From Streptomyces nodosus (GTDB lineage: Bacteria; Actinomycetota; Actinomycetes; Streptomycetales; Streptomycetaceae), in assembly GCF_008704995.1 (NCBI RefSeq), contig NZ_CP023747.1:2382501-2446500 (forward strand): 64,000 nucleotides of DNA. Reading direction: 5' to 3'. Below are positions 52,862-62,958 of the stretch, one piece after another (the stretch's first letter is position 1; every line of letters begins with the position of its first letter). The notes beneath the pieces were generated by a model that worked only from the letters and a program-made list of their open reading frames with translations, was not told the DNA's origin and ran no database searches. A program made the translations under genes and the position numbers.

Positions 52862-53205
52862 GACGTCTCTCCGATCATCTCGATGAGGTCGGTCTTGCCG
52901 TACCCGAGGCGGGCGGCGTCGGTCACCAGCTCCCGTACCCGGTCCAGCAGGACCGAGCGCCCGTCCGCCCCGGCGGCCACGGACACCCCCCGGCCGCGCC
53001 GGAACTCCAGCACGCCCTCCTCGCGCAGGGTCCGCAGGCCGCGCAGCACGGTGTTCACATTGACGTCCAGCGCCTGGGAGAGCTCCCGCGCCGACGGCAG
53101 CCGGTCCCCCGGGAGGCACTCCCCCTCCGCGACGGCCCGCCGGACGGCGGCCGCCACCTGTTCGTGCAGGGGGCGGTTGTCCGCAACGTTCAGCCTCAAC
53201 AACAT
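52858..53205 (-). CDS. GntR family regulator, YtrA subfamily
   Basis: 115 residues starting MLLRLNVADNRPLHEQVAAAV. The winged helix-turn-helix is complete (LPSARELSQALDVNVNTVLRGLRTLREEGVLEFRRGRG), and the short C-terminal helical region is the hallmark of YtrA regulators. ATG at 53205 is chosen because homology begins there. A perfect inverted repeat lies over the start region, which suggests direct autorepression of the GntR-DUF1648 operon. Confidence 0.9.
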   Translation of the reverse strand: MLLRLNVADNRPLHEQVAAAVRRAVAEGECLPGDRLPSARELSQALDVNVNTVLRGLRTLREEGVLEFRRGRGVSVAAGADGRSVLLDRVRELVTDAARLGYGKTDLIEMIGETS

Positions 53206-53227
53206 GGTGCTAATGACACTAGCACCA
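53205..53227. promoter_or_regulatory. YtrA-type operator abutting the GntR start codon
   Basis: A perfect 8-bp inverted repeat TGGTGCTA (53205-53212) and TAGCACCA (53220-53227) has a 7-bp spacer. Its edge shares a base with the GntR ATG (53203-53205), leaving no room for an SD. The mRNA may be leaderless or the operator may act by blocking polymerase clearance. Confidence 0.75.
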
Positions 53228-53336
53228 ACAGACACGACGGGGAGGGCCGCGGGCCAGGGCCGCACACCGGCGCGACCGCCCCGACGGCACCGCGTAACCT
53301 GACGCGGACCCCGCCTCTCGGCCCCAAGGAGAATCC

Positions 53337-54137
53337 GTGCTCGTCCTGTTGCCGCCGTCCGAAGGCAAGGCGCCCTCCGGTCGCGGTGCTCCGCTGCGGC
53401 CGGAGTCGCTGTCGCTGCCGGGCCTGGCCGCCTCGCGTGAGGCGGTGCTCGGGGAGCTGGTGGAGCTGTGCACGGGCGACGAGGGCAAGGCGCGCGAGGT
53501 GCTGGGGCTGAGCGAGGGCCTGCGCGACGAGGTCGCCAAGAACGCCGGGCTGCGGACGGCGGGGACGCGGCCCGCCGGGGAGATCTACACCGGGGTCCTG
53601 TACGACGCCCTGGACCTGGCCTCGCTGGACCCCGCGGCCAGGCGGCGCGCCGGTCGGTCCCTGCTGGTCTTCTCGGGCCTGTGGGGGGCGCTCCGGGTGA
53701 CGGACCGCATTCCCTCGTACCGCTGCTCGATGGGCGTGAAGCTGCCCGGCCTCGGACCGCTGGGCACCCACTGGCGTACGCCGATGGCCTCGGTCCTCCC
53801 CGAGGCGGCCGGCGACGGACTGGTGCTGGACCTGCGCTCCTCCGCGTACGCCAGCGCCTGGAAGCCCAGGGGCGAGGTCGCGGGGCGGACGGCGACCGTG
53901 CGGGTGCTGCACTCCCGGATCGTGGACGGGGTGGAGAAGCGGTCCGTGGTCAGTCACTTCAACAAGGCGACCAAGGGGCGGATCGTCCGCGGTCTGCTGA
54001 CGGCGGGGGCCGCCCCGAAGAACCCGGCCGAGCTGGTGGTGGCGCTGCGGGACCTGGGGTACCTGGTGGAGGCCGAGGCGCCGGCCGGGCCGGGGAAGGC
54101 GTGGTCGCTGGACGTGGTGGTGACGGAGATCCACTGA
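53337..54137 (+). CDS. yaaA: YaaA family peroxide stress protein
   Basis: 266 residues, GTG start at 53337 with AAGGAGA upstream. The family opening VLVLLPPSEGKAPSGRG is clear, as are YTGVLYDALDLASL, LLVFSGLWGALRVTDRIPSYRCSMG and SHFNKATKGRIVR. In E. coli YaaA lowers free iron during peroxide stress and binds DNA. The gene stands alone between the GntR pair and the aldolase. Confidence 0.92.
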   Translation: MLVLLPPSEGKAPSGRGAPLRPESLSLPGLAASREAVLGELVELCTGDEGKAREVLGLSEGLRDEVAKNAGLRTAGTRPAGEIYTGVLYDALDLASLDPAARRRAGRSLLVFSGLWGALRVTDRIPSYRCSMGVKLPGLGPLGTHWRTPMASVLPEAAGDGLVLDLRSSAYASAWKPRGEVAGRTATVRVLHSRIVDGVEKRSVVSHFNKATKGRIVRGLLTAGAAPKNPAELVVALRDLGYLVEAEAPAGPGKAWSLDVVVTEIH

Positions 54138-54226
54138 GACACCCGGCCGCCGCGCGGGCGGGACGGGGCGTTGCAGTCCGTGCAACACCCTTTGTCCCCA
54201 CCGCTTTTGGTCGGCAGGATGAGTCC

Positions 54227-54875
54227 ATGGCCTCACCGCTCCCACCGTCGCCGTCCACCGTCTCCGTCCTCGATCTCGCCCCCGTCGTCCCCGTGGCCGT
54301 GGTGGCGGACGCCGCCGATGCCGTGCCCCTGGCCCGGGCGCTGGTGGCCGGCGGGCTGCCCGCGGTGGAGGTGACGCTGCGCACCCCGGCCGGGCTCGAC
54401 GCGATCCGGGCGATCACGGGCCAGGTCCCGGAGGCGGTGGTCGGTGCGGGCACGGTCGTCACCCCGGAGCAGGTGACGGACTGTCTGGCGGCGGGTGCGC
54501 GATTCCTGGTCAGCCCGGGGTGGACGGACACCCTGCTGACGGCGATGCGGACGTCCGGGGTACCGTTCCTGCCGGGGGTGTCCACGGCGTCCGAGGTGAT
54601 GGCCCTGCTGGAACGCGGCGTACGGGACATGAAGTTCTTCCCCGCGCAGGCGGCCGGCGGCACGGCCTATGTGAGGTCGCTGGCCGGCCCGCTCCCGGGG
54701 GCCCGGTTCTGCCCGACCGGCGGCATCGGCCCGGCGAACGCCGCCGACTATCTGGCGCTGCCCAACGTCGCCTGTGTGGGCGGGACCTGGATGCTCCCGG
54801 ACGAGGCGATCGCGGCGAAGGACTGGGCCCGGATCGAGCGACTCGCCCGGGAGGCGGCACAGTTGCGCCGCCCGC

Positions 54876-54901
<26 letters not shown>
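54227..54901 (+). CDS. eda: KDPG / 4-hydroxy-2-oxoglutarate aldolase
   Basis: 224 residues. Class I aldolase barrel: VVPVAVVADAADAVPLARALVAGGLPAVEVTLRT, GAGTVVTPEQ, FLVSPG, FLPGVSTASEV, and the Schiff-base Lys in DMKFFPAQAAGG, then CPTGGIGPANAADYL. It cleaves 2-keto-3-deoxy-6-phosphogluconate to pyruvate and glyceraldehyde 3-phosphate. ATG at 54227. The 3' end overlaps the convergent RNase H gene by 26 bp. Confidence 0.93.
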
Positions 54902-56174
<1,273 letters not shown>

Positions 56175-56186
56175 GCCGTATGCCTC

Positions 56187-56930
56187 TTACAGCCCCGACT
56201 CGGCGGTGCGCACCAGGATGCGGCGGCAGTTCTCGCAGCGGATCACGGTGTCGGGGGCGGCCGAGCGAATCTCGCTCAGCTCGGTGATCGCCAGCTCCTG
56301 GCGGCAGCCCTGGCAGGTGCGCTGGTAGAGCTTGGCCGCGCCGATGCCGCCCTGCTGCTCGCGCAGCTTGTCGTACAGCTTCAGCAGGTCACCGGGCACC
56401 GCGCCCGCGACGACCTCGCGCTCCTTCGTCACCGAGGCGACCTCGCCGTCGATCTCCTCGAAGGCCGCGTTCCGGCGCCCCGTGGCGTCGTCGATCTTCG
56501 ACTGCACCGACTCGACCCGCCCGGTCAGTTCGGTGACCCGCTCCTGAGCGGACTCGCGGCGCTCCATCACCTCAAGGACGACGTCCTCCAGATCGCCCTG
56601 CCGCTTGGCGAGCGAGGTGATCTCGTGCTGGAGGTTCTCCAGATCCTTCGGCGAGGTGACCGCGCCGGAGTCCAGCCGCTGCTGGTCGCGGGCGGAACGC
56701 CGGCGCACCTGGTCCACGTCCTGCTCCGCCTTGGTCTGCTCGCGGGCGCAGTCGCTCTCCTCGGTCTGCGCGGCCACCAGCAGGTCGCGCAGCTGGGTGA
56801 GGTCCTTGGTCAGCGACTCGATCTCGGCGTGCTCGGGCAGGGTCCTCCGCCGGTGCGCGAGCTGCTGCAGGCGCACATCGAGGGCCTGGACGTCGAGAAG
56901 ACGGATCTGGTCGGCGGGCGCGGCGTTCAG
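56187..56930 (-). CDS. Zinc-ribbon coiled-coil protein (C4-type, CdsZ-like); probable CTG start
   Basis: 247 residues. A long antiparallel coiled coil (about 10-180) is followed by a zinc ribbon with CQGC and CENC pairs near the C-terminus. Homology starts at NAAPADQIRLLDVQALD, and the only nearby initiator is CTG at 56928-56930, with GGAG seven bases upstream, overlapping the Nif3 stop as CTGA. The family is seen beside nif3 in many actinobacteria; a role in RNA or nucleotide handling is suggested by this linkage. Confidence 0.88.
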   Translation of the reverse strand: MNAAPADQIRLLDVQALDVRLQQLAHRRRTLPEHAEIESLTKDLTQLRDLLVAAQTEESDCAREQTKAEQDVDQVRRRSARDQQRLDSGAVTSPKDLENLQHEITSLAKRQGDLEDVVLEVMERRESAQERVTELTGRVESVQSKIDDATGRRNAAFEEIDGEVASVTKEREVVAGAVPGDLLKLYDKLREQQGGIGAAKLYQRTCQGCRQELAITELSEIRSAAPDTVIRCENCRRILVRTAESGL

Positions 56931-57832
56931 TTGGGGGCTCCAGGGGTGTCGGAGGACACGCGTGAGGCGCTCCTCGTACGGGTGGTGGATGAGGGGTGGG
57001 ACGACGCCGCGTGGGCGGTCCAGGGATCGGTGACCGTCGGTGAGACATGGACGCGAAGGCCCCAGCCGTGACGGTCGGAGATCTCGTCGAGCTGGGTCGC
57101 GGCCAGCTCGCACCAGGGCCACTCGGTGGCCCAGTGCGCCGCGTCGAGCAGCGCGAGGGGACCGTGGGCGCGGTCCGCCATGAACTCCGACGCCGGGTGA
57201 TGGCGCAGGTCCGCGGTGAGGAAGGCGTCGACGCCGGCCGCGCGGACGTCGTCGAAGAGGCTGTCGCCGGAGCCGCCGCTGACCGCGATCGTGCGCACCT
57301 GGGCCTCGGGGTCGCCGGCCACCCTGATGCCCTGCGCGGTGGCGGGCAGCCGCTCGGCGGCGCGGGCGGCCAGCTCACGGACGGTCAGCGGGTGGTCGAG
57401 CTCGCAGACGCGGCCGAGACCCCGGCGGCCCTCCGGATCGGTCGGGTCCGGGATCAGGGGGCGTACCACCCTGAGGTCGAGCGCGCCGGCGAGGGCGTCA
57501 CTGACACCGGGGTCGGCGCGGTCGGCGTTGGTGTGGGCGACGTGCAGCGCGATGTCGTTCTTGACGAGGGTGTGCACGACCCGGCCCTTGAAGGTGGAGG
57601 CCGCCACGGTCGTGGTGCCGCGCAGATAGAGCGGATGGTGGGTGACCAGCAGGTCGGCGCCCAGCTGCACCGCCTCGTCGACGATCTCCTGTACGGGGTC
57701 GACGGCGAAGAGGACCCGGGAGACCTCCTGGTCGGGGTCGCCGACGACCGTGCCGACCGCGTCCCAGGACTCGGCCCGCTCGGTGGGCCACAGGGTCTCC
57801 AGCGCGGCGATGACTTCAGACAGACGGGGCAC
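56927..57832 (-). CDS. Nif3-like dinuclear metal centre protein
   Basis: 301 residues starting at GTG 57832 (VPRLSEVIAALETLWP). Metal-ligand blocks are visible: LVTHHPLYLRGTTTVAA, ALHVAHTNAD, and the later LTADLRHHPASEF and DAAHWATE. The family forms hexamers with two metals and is proposed to act as a GTP cyclohydrolase I type 2 or nucleotide-processing enzyme, not proven. It is the first of three co-directional genes (Nif3, zinc-ribbon, RNase H). The last 25 residues are Ser/Thr-rich and low-complexity. Confidence 0.92.
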   Translation of the reverse strand: MPRLSEVIAALETLWPTERAESWDAVGTVVGDPDQEVSRVLFAVDPVQEIVDEAVQLGADLLVTHHPLYLRGTTTVAASTFKGRVVHTLVKNDIALHVAHTNADRADPGVSDALAGALDLRVVRPLIPDPTDPEGRRGLGRVCELDHPLTVRELAARAAERLPATAQGIRVAGDPEAQVRTIAVSGGSGDSLFDDVRAAGVDAFLTADLRHHPASEFMADRAHGPLALLDAAHWATEWPWCELAATQLDEISDRHGWGLRVHVSPTVTDPWTAHAASSHPSSTTRTRSASRVSSDTPGAPN

Positions 57833-58097
57833 GGGGAAAAGGCTACCTGGCCCGGGTCCGTGCCCCCTCGGTCGCGGGCCGTTCGACCGGGCGGGGTGGG
57901 CCGCGGAGCCGGACCGGACGGCGGCCCGGACCGTCCCGGGTCGTGCGCCGAGGGGCCGTGCGCCCCTCCTCCAGCACACCCGCCCCCGTCTCCTCAGGCG
58001 AACCGCGGGACCGACACCCGTATGTGTGAAGCGACCGTCCGCGTATGTCACGCCCCTGTCCGCGAAAACTACCGTCGTCGCGGGAGGTGACCGAGCG

Positions 58098-59447
58098 ATG
58101 ACAGTCTGCGCCTTTACGGCCGCCGTGTCGGACGGGAACGAGCGGAACGAGCGGGCGGACCGGCCCGGGTGCGTGATCAGCGCCAACGGGTCCTACGCCG
58201 CGCGCCTCGCCCGGGACGGTGAGTGCTGGTACCCGGAGCGCTGGACCCTGGACAGCCCCGAGCCGTACGCCGTGCCGCTGCCGGGCAACCAGCCGGAGGA
58301 TCCCGGCACCGAGGTGCAGCCGATGGCCGACGGGCGGGTGCTGATCCACCGGGTCGCGGACGGACGGCATGTGTTCTCGCTGCTGTACCCGACCGGGCCC
58401 GGGACGGGGGAGCTGCCGCTGGGCGCGGTGGAGTGCCCCCGGGAGGAGATCCTGCTGAGGCTGCTGCCGCCCGCGCCGACGGGGGACCGCGCGTACGCGC
58501 TCGCGGTGGGGCGGGAGTCCACGGCGGTATGGCTGGTGGCGGGCGGGGCACAGGGGCCCGAGCTGCTGGCGAAGGTGCCGGGCCGCTGCTCCGGCGGGGT
58601 GTGGCTGGACCGAGCCGGCCGGATGCTGGCCCTGGACCGCACCCCCGACGAGGGTCCCACCAAGACGGTGGTGGTGGATCTGGGGCGGGGCGGGGAGGTG
58701 TCGCCGCTGCTGCAGATCACGGACGGCAGCGACGACCGGCTGCTGCTCGCGGATCCGGACAGCGGGCTGCTGCTGATCCGCTCCGATGCGCCCTCGCCGG
58801 GCCGGAAGCGGCTCGGCTGGGGGGTGTTGGGAAGCGCCCGACCGGTGCGTTTCCCCTCCTGTCTGAGTCTGGAGGACCCGGTCACCCCGTTCGCCGTGCA
58901 GCCGGGGCAGGCGCTGACACCGGAGAGCTGTGCGGTGGCGCTGCGGATCGACGGGGCGACGGGCAGCTGGATCGGGCTGTGGCGCCCGGCGGACCGTCGC
59001 GTCCACCAACTCGCCGCCCCGGAGGGCTGGCTGGCGGGCGCCGGGCTGTGGACCCGTGAGGGGGCGCTGCGGCTGCCGTATGCGACGGGCGCGGTGCGGT
59101 GCGGGATGGCGCGGGTGGAGATGCCCGAGGGGCCGGGCCCGCGGCCGGCGGCGGGGCCGGGTGCCCGGCCGGCGTCGGCCGAACAGGGGGCAACCGGGCC
59201 GGAACAGGCGCCGGAGGCACGACCGCTGCCGGAGGCCCGGCCGCACGAGGCGACCCGCCCGGTCACCCTGCAGCAGGCGCTGCTGCCGCGCCGTGCACAG
59301 CCGCAGCCGACCCCTCTGCTGTGGGTCCGCACCCGGCAGATGCCGGTGGCCGGCCGCGGCGGGATCCGAGGCGACGGGGAGGGGCGCGGTGACGGTCGGG
59401 GCACGGTACCGCCGGTTCCGGGCACGGCTGTCGTCGGCGCCGGTTAG
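58098..59447 (+). CDS. Putative beta-propeller-like protein, unknown
   Basis: 449 residues from ATG 58098 with GGGAGG upstream. Repeating beta-type stretches with a Trp or Leu-rich turn (PGCVISANGSYAARLARDGE, VWLDRAGRMLALDRTPDEG, GLLLIRSDAPSP) suggest a propeller of the kind seen in WD40-like or S9 N-terminal domains. The last 130 residues are Pro/Ala/Arg-rich. No catalytic triad is visible. Confidence 0.7.
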   Translation: MTVCAFTAAVSDGNERNERADRPGCVISANGSYAARLARDGECWYPERWTLDSPEPYAVPLPGNQPEDPGTEVQPMADGRVLIHRVADGRHVFSLLYPTGPGTGELPLGAVECPREEILLRLLPPAPTGDRAYALAVGRESTAVWLVAGGAQGPELLAKVPGRCSGGVWLDRAGRMLALDRTPDEGPTKTVVVDLGRGGEVSPLLQITDGSDDRLLLADPDSGLLLIRSDAPSPGRKRLGWGVLGSARPVRFPSCLSLEDPVTPFAVQPGQALTPESCAVALRIDGATGSWIGLWRPADRRVHQLAAPEGWLAGAGLWTREGALRLPYATGAVRCGMARVEMPEGPGPRPAAGPGARPASAEQGATGPEQAPEARPLPEARPHEATRPVTLQQALLPRRAQPQPTPLLWVRTRQMPVAGRGGIRGDGEGRGDGRGTVPPVPGTAVVGAG

Positions 59448-59496
59448 ACTCGCCCGGCTGTACGAAGGATCATGTTTGACGGGGTGAACACTTCAG

Positions 59497-59679
59497 ATGG
59501 AGAACATCAGCACCGCGCTGCCTCTGCCCTCCGAGGGCCAGGAGGACCCGGGACACGGACGCCACCGTGGGCCGGTTTCCGCCGAGGAGCACGAGGCGTC
59601 CGTGCACGGCCGGCACCGCAAGCCGTCCGAGCAGGCCGAGCAGTCCGGCACGGCGGCCTGGCCCCGACCGGGCCAGTGA
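59497..59679 (+). CDS. 60-aa conserved hypothetical protein
   Basis: It starts MENISTALPLPSEGQEDPGHG and is rich in His, Arg, Glu and Ser, with two GRHR motifs. There is no membrane segment or fold prediction. A strong terminator follows. Small proteins of this type occur in many Streptomyces near the preceding gene, but I do not know a function. Confidence 0.6.
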   Translation: MENISTALPLPSEGQEDPGHGRHRGPVSAEEHEASVHGRHRKPSEQAEQSGTAAWPRPGQ

Positions 59680-59726
59680 CCTGACGGCGCGTCGGCCGCC
59701 GTGACCCGGCCGGCCCTCGCGCCCGC

Positions 59727-59763
59727 ACGGCCCCGCTCGTCTCAGGACGAGCGGGGCCGTTTC
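59727..59763 (+). terminator. Strong intrinsic terminator
   Basis: A perfect 15-bp stem ACGGCCCCGCTCGTC / GACGAGCGGGGCCGT (59727-59741, 59746-59760) with a TCAG loop is followed by TTCCG. It ends the transcript of the 60-aa gene. Confidence 0.88.
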
Positions 59764-60200
59764 CGTGTCCGGACGCGCCTTCGGAGCCGAAAACGCGGGA
59801 GCCGTGGGCCGGAATCGAGGCCGGGACCCGGACCCGGATCGGCACCGAGGCCGGGACCGGCGCCGGAGCCTGGACCGGGGCCGAGGTCGGCCCGGGAACG
59901 AGACGAACCCGGGGGGGACAAGACCGGAGAACGGAACCGAGACCGGGCCAAGGACAGGACCGGGGGACGAACCCGGATCGAGGCCGGAACCGGATCGAAG
60001 GCCGGGACCGAGGCAAGGACCAGGACCCGGATCGGGACCCAGGCCCGGATCGGGCCCCGGATCCGGGGCCGAGGCCGAGACCCGGACCGGACCCGGATTC
60101 GGTGCCGGAATGGGACCGAGACCGGGTCGGGGACAAGGCCAGCGGCCGGGAACGAGACCGGCCGGGGACAGGGCCCAGAAGCCCGGGCCGGGGGCACCGC
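59764..60200. repeat. 437-bp purine-biased low-complexity intergenic array
   Basis: It is composed of degenerate GGGACC/GAGGCCGG/CCCGGATCGG units with strong G-over-C skew on the plus strand from about 59800 to 60190. All frames read as Gly/Arg/Pro/Glu low-complexity protein. No gene, SD or promoter is supported. It resembles the array at 16823-17390 in style but not in sequence. Confidence 0.75.
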
Positions 60201-61103
60201 TCAGGGGCGCTCAACGACCGTGCCGGTGAGGACCGGCGTCTCGTCACTCCCCCGCTCTCGGTCTCGTTCGAGCGGGGAGGCTCCCCTGACCGTGTGCACC
60301 GTCACCCGGACCGAGCCGTCCCCCCGCCACATCCGGATGCGCAGGGTCTCCCCCGGGAAGACGACCCCGGTGAAGCGCGCGGAGTAGCCGGTGACCCGGG
60401 TCGCCTCCCCGTCGAGCAGGGTGTCGACGACCGTCTTGAGGGTCGTTCCATAGGTGCACAGGCCGTGCAGTACGGGCCGCTCGTACCCGGCGCGAGCGGC
60501 GAACTCCGGGTCGGCGTGCAGGGGGTTCCAGTCCCCGGAGAGACGGTGGAGCAGGGCCTGGTCCTCACGGGTCGGCCGCAGGACGACCCGGTCGGGCTCC
60601 CTGGCGGGCGGATCGAGCCGGGCCGCCGGCCCTGAAGGGCCCCGGTCGCCGCCGAAGCCGCCCTCCCCGCGCACAAAGATCTGCGCCTCCTCGGTCCACA
60701 GCGGGCCGTCGGCGTCGGCGGCCTCGGTGCGCAGGACGAGGACGGCGGCCGTGCCCTTGTCGTACACGGCGGTGACGCGGGAGACGGCAGTGGCCCTGCC
60801 CTCCACCGGAATCGGGCGGTGCAACGCCAGCGTCTGGCCGCCGTGCAGCACCCGGGCGAGGTCGACGTCCACGCCGGGCACGGACAGTCCGCGGATCACC
60901 CCGGGGGCGCCCCCGCCCGCGACGGTGGCGAAGCTCGGCAGGACCTGCAGCCGGGTCTCCAGGGTGTAGCGCAGCTCACGGGGGTCGGTCGCCGGGACCC
61001 CCGCGCCGATGCCCAGATGGTGGAGCAGGACGTCCTTGCGGTTCCAGGCGATCTCGACGGACCGTGGTCCGGCGGCGAGGGCCCTGGCTGCGTCGAGAGG
61101 CAT
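60201..61103 (-). CDS. MaoC family dehydratase/hydratase
   Basis: 300 residues with two hot-dog halves. The C-terminal half holds the hydratase-2 motif SGDWNPLHADPEFA with its Asp and His, followed by RPVLHGLCTYG. The N-terminal half (RKDVLLHHLGIGAG, DLARVLHGGQTLALHRPIP) is the companion fold. It hydrates 2-enoyl-CoA in fatty-acid or sterol-side-chain degradation. ATG at 61103. It ends beside the low-complexity array. Confidence 0.87.
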   Translation of the reverse strand: MPLDAARALAAGPRSVEIAWNRKDVLLHHLGIGAGVPATDPRELRYTLETRLQVLPSFATVAGGGAPGVIRGLSVPGVDVDLARVLHGGQTLALHRPIPVEGRATAVSRVTAVYDKGTAAVLVLRTEAADADGPLWTEEAQIFVRGEGGFGGDRGPSGPAARLDPPAREPDRVVLRPTREDQALLHRLSGDWNPLHADPEFAARAGYERPVLHGLCTYGTTLKTVVDTLLDGEATRVTGYSARFTGVVFPGETLRIRMWRGDGSVRVTVHTVRGASPLERDRERGSDETPVLTGTVVERP

Positions 61104-61274
61104 AGACCCCCTGTATAGCCCGGCACCCCGCGCCCTGTGAAGGCCGTGCGGCCCCGCCCCCGGGGCCGCACGGACCGGCCCCGACCCCGGGCCGCCGGCC
61201 GTGACATTTGTCCCGTCGAAGTCCGTACAACCGCATCTGTCGGGAGCCCGCCCCCGCCCCCTACGGTCGTAGCC

Positions 61275-62186
61275 ATGACGAAAACGACGGGGACACCTAC
61301 TGCCGTGTCCTTCACGGGGGCCGTCAAGACATACGGTGCGGTGCGCGCCGTCGACGGCGTGGATCTCCGGATCGCGCGCGGCGAGACCATCGCGCTGCTC
61401 GGCCGCAACGGCGCCGGGAAGTCCACGCTCATCTCCCTGCTGCTCGGCCTGCACCCACCCGACGAGGGAACCGTCCAGCTGTTCGACGCGCCCCCGGAGC
61501 GGGCGGTGCGCGCGGGCCGGGTGGGCGCCATGCTGCAGGACGCACGGGCGGTCCCCCGGGTCACCGTCCAGGAACTGGTGGCCTTTGTGGCCGGACGTTA
61601 TCCGGACCCGATGCCCGTGGCGCGGGCCCTGGAGCTGGCCGGGATCACGGACCTGGCCCGGCGGCGGGTGGACCGGCTGTCCGGCGGGCAGACCCAGCGG
61701 GTGCGGTTCGCGGTGGCGCTCGCCGGGAACCCCTCGCTGCTGGTGCTGGACGAGCCGACCGCGGCCCTGGACGTGGAGGCGCGGCAGACCTTCTGGCGGT
61801 CGATGAGGGCGTACGCCGACCGCGGTCACACCGTCCTGTTCTCCACACACCATCTGGAGGAGGCGGACACGCACGCCGACCGGATCGTGGTCATCGACCG
61901 CGGCCGTGTCGTCGCGGACGGCACCGGTGAGCAGCTCAGACGGGCGGCGGGCGGCGCCCTCGTCTCCATCGAGCCGGCCGGCCGCGGCACCGAGGAGCTG
62001 GCCCTGCTGCCCGGTGTACGCACGGTCGAGGTCCGCGGAAAGCGGGTGCTGCTGCGCACCGACGACTCGGACAAGACGGTGATCGCGCTGGCCGCCCTGG
62101 GTGCGATACGCCGCCTGGAGGTCGCCCCGGCGTCGCTGGAGGACGCGTTCCTGGCCCTGACGGCGCCCCGGAAGGAGACGGCCTGA
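61275..62186 (+). CDS. ABC transporter ATP-binding protein
   Basis: 303 residues. Walker A LLGRNGAGKST (41-51), Q-loop in MLQDA, signature LSGGQ (135-139), Walker B LLVLDE (155-160) and H-loop in STHHLEEAD. The C-terminal extension of about 90 residues is typical of drug-exporter (DrrA/CcmA-like) ATPases. It couples ATP hydrolysis to export by the following permease, whose start overlaps this stop (TGATG). Confidence 0.94.
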   Translation: MTKTTGTPTAVSFTGAVKTYGAVRAVDGVDLRIARGETIALLGRNGAGKSTLISLLLGLHPPDEGTVQLFDAPPERAVRAGRVGAMLQDARAVPRVTVQELVAFVAGRYPDPMPVARALELAGITDLARRRVDRLSGGQTQRVRFAVALAGNPSLLVLDEPTAALDVEARQTFWRSMRAYADRGHTVLFSTHHLEEADTHADRIVVIDRGRVVADGTGEQLRRAAGGALVSIEPAGRGTEELALLPGVRTVEVRGKRVLLRTDDSDKTVIALAALGAIRRLEVAPASLEDAFLALTAPRKETA

Positions 62187-62902
62187 TGCTGGACTATCTG
62201 CGGCTCGAAGTACGCCGGACGCTGCGTGACCTGGGCTTTGTGATCGGCGGGATCGCGATGCCGGTGATGATGTATCTGCTGTTCACCAACCTCGGGGAGA
62301 ACGACGGCAGCTGGAAGACCGCCTCCATGGTGGGCATGGCCGCATACGGTGCGGTCGGTTCGGCGCTGAACACCGGCGGCGGGGTGGCCGAGGACCGTGC
62401 GATCGGCTGGCTGCGGCAGCTGAGGGTGACCCCGCTGACCTCACGCCAGGTCGTCATGGGCCGGGCGCTGACCGGTTCGGTGACGGTGCTGCCCGCGATC
62501 GCCGCGGTGCTCGCCGCGGGCGGTCTGGTCAACGGGGTGCGGCTGGCGCCCTGGCAGTGGGGGGCGGTCGCGCTGCTGCTGTGGCTGGGCTCGATCCCGT
62601 TCACCCTGCTCGGTCTCGGCAACGGCTACCGGCTGACCGCGCAGACCACGGCCGTGACGAACCTGGTGTGCAATCTGGGGCTCTCGGTGCTCGGCGGACT
62701 GTGGTTCCCCGTCACCCTGTTCCCCGGCTGGCTGCGCGCGGTCTCGGCCTGCACCCCGACCCGCCGCTTCGCCCAGCTCGGTCAGTCGGTCGCCGAGGGC
62801 CGTGCCCCGGCCCTCGGCGCGCTGCTCGTGCTGACGGGCTGGCTGCTGCTGTTCGGTGCGTACGCGGTGCTGTCCTACCGCCGCAGCGCGGCACACACCT
62901 GA
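62186..62902 (+). CDS. ABC-2 type permease
   Basis: 238 residues with about six hydrophobic helices. ABC-2 landmarks: an N-terminal charged stretch LRLEVRRTLRD, then LTSRQVVMGRALTGS, and a late loop GGLWFPVTLFPGWLRAVSACTPTRRFAQL. It forms the pore of the exporter with the upstream ATPase. It precedes a sensor kinase, a common arrangement for exporters that respond to envelope or antibiotic stress. Confidence 0.9.
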   Translation: MLDYLRLEVRRTLRDLGFVIGGIAMPVMMYLLFTNLGENDGSWKTASMVGMAAYGAVGSALNTGGGVAEDRAIGWLRQLRVTPLTSRQVVMGRALTGSVTVLPAIAAVLAAGGLVNGVRLAPWQWGAVALLLWLGSIPFTLLGLGNGYRLTAQTTAVTNLVCNLGLSVLGGLWFPVTLFPGWLRAVSACTPTRRFAQLGQSVAEGRAPALGALLVLTGWLLLFGAYAVLSYRRSAAHT

Positions 62903-62958
62903 AACGACGCGGCACACACCTGTGAACGAACACACCTGTGAACGAAAGGAGAAGAGGC

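Noticed and set aside
59800..60190. Possible coding gene in the GC-rich array
   Set aside because: All frames are equally open, there is no SD, and the translated products are Gly/Arg/Pro/Glu repeats without third-position GC contrast.
62888..62945. Short direct repeats CGCGGCACACACCTG and CACACCTGTGAACGAA before the kinase gene
   Set aside because: Only two copies each, without dyad symmetry; more likely local slippage than an operator.
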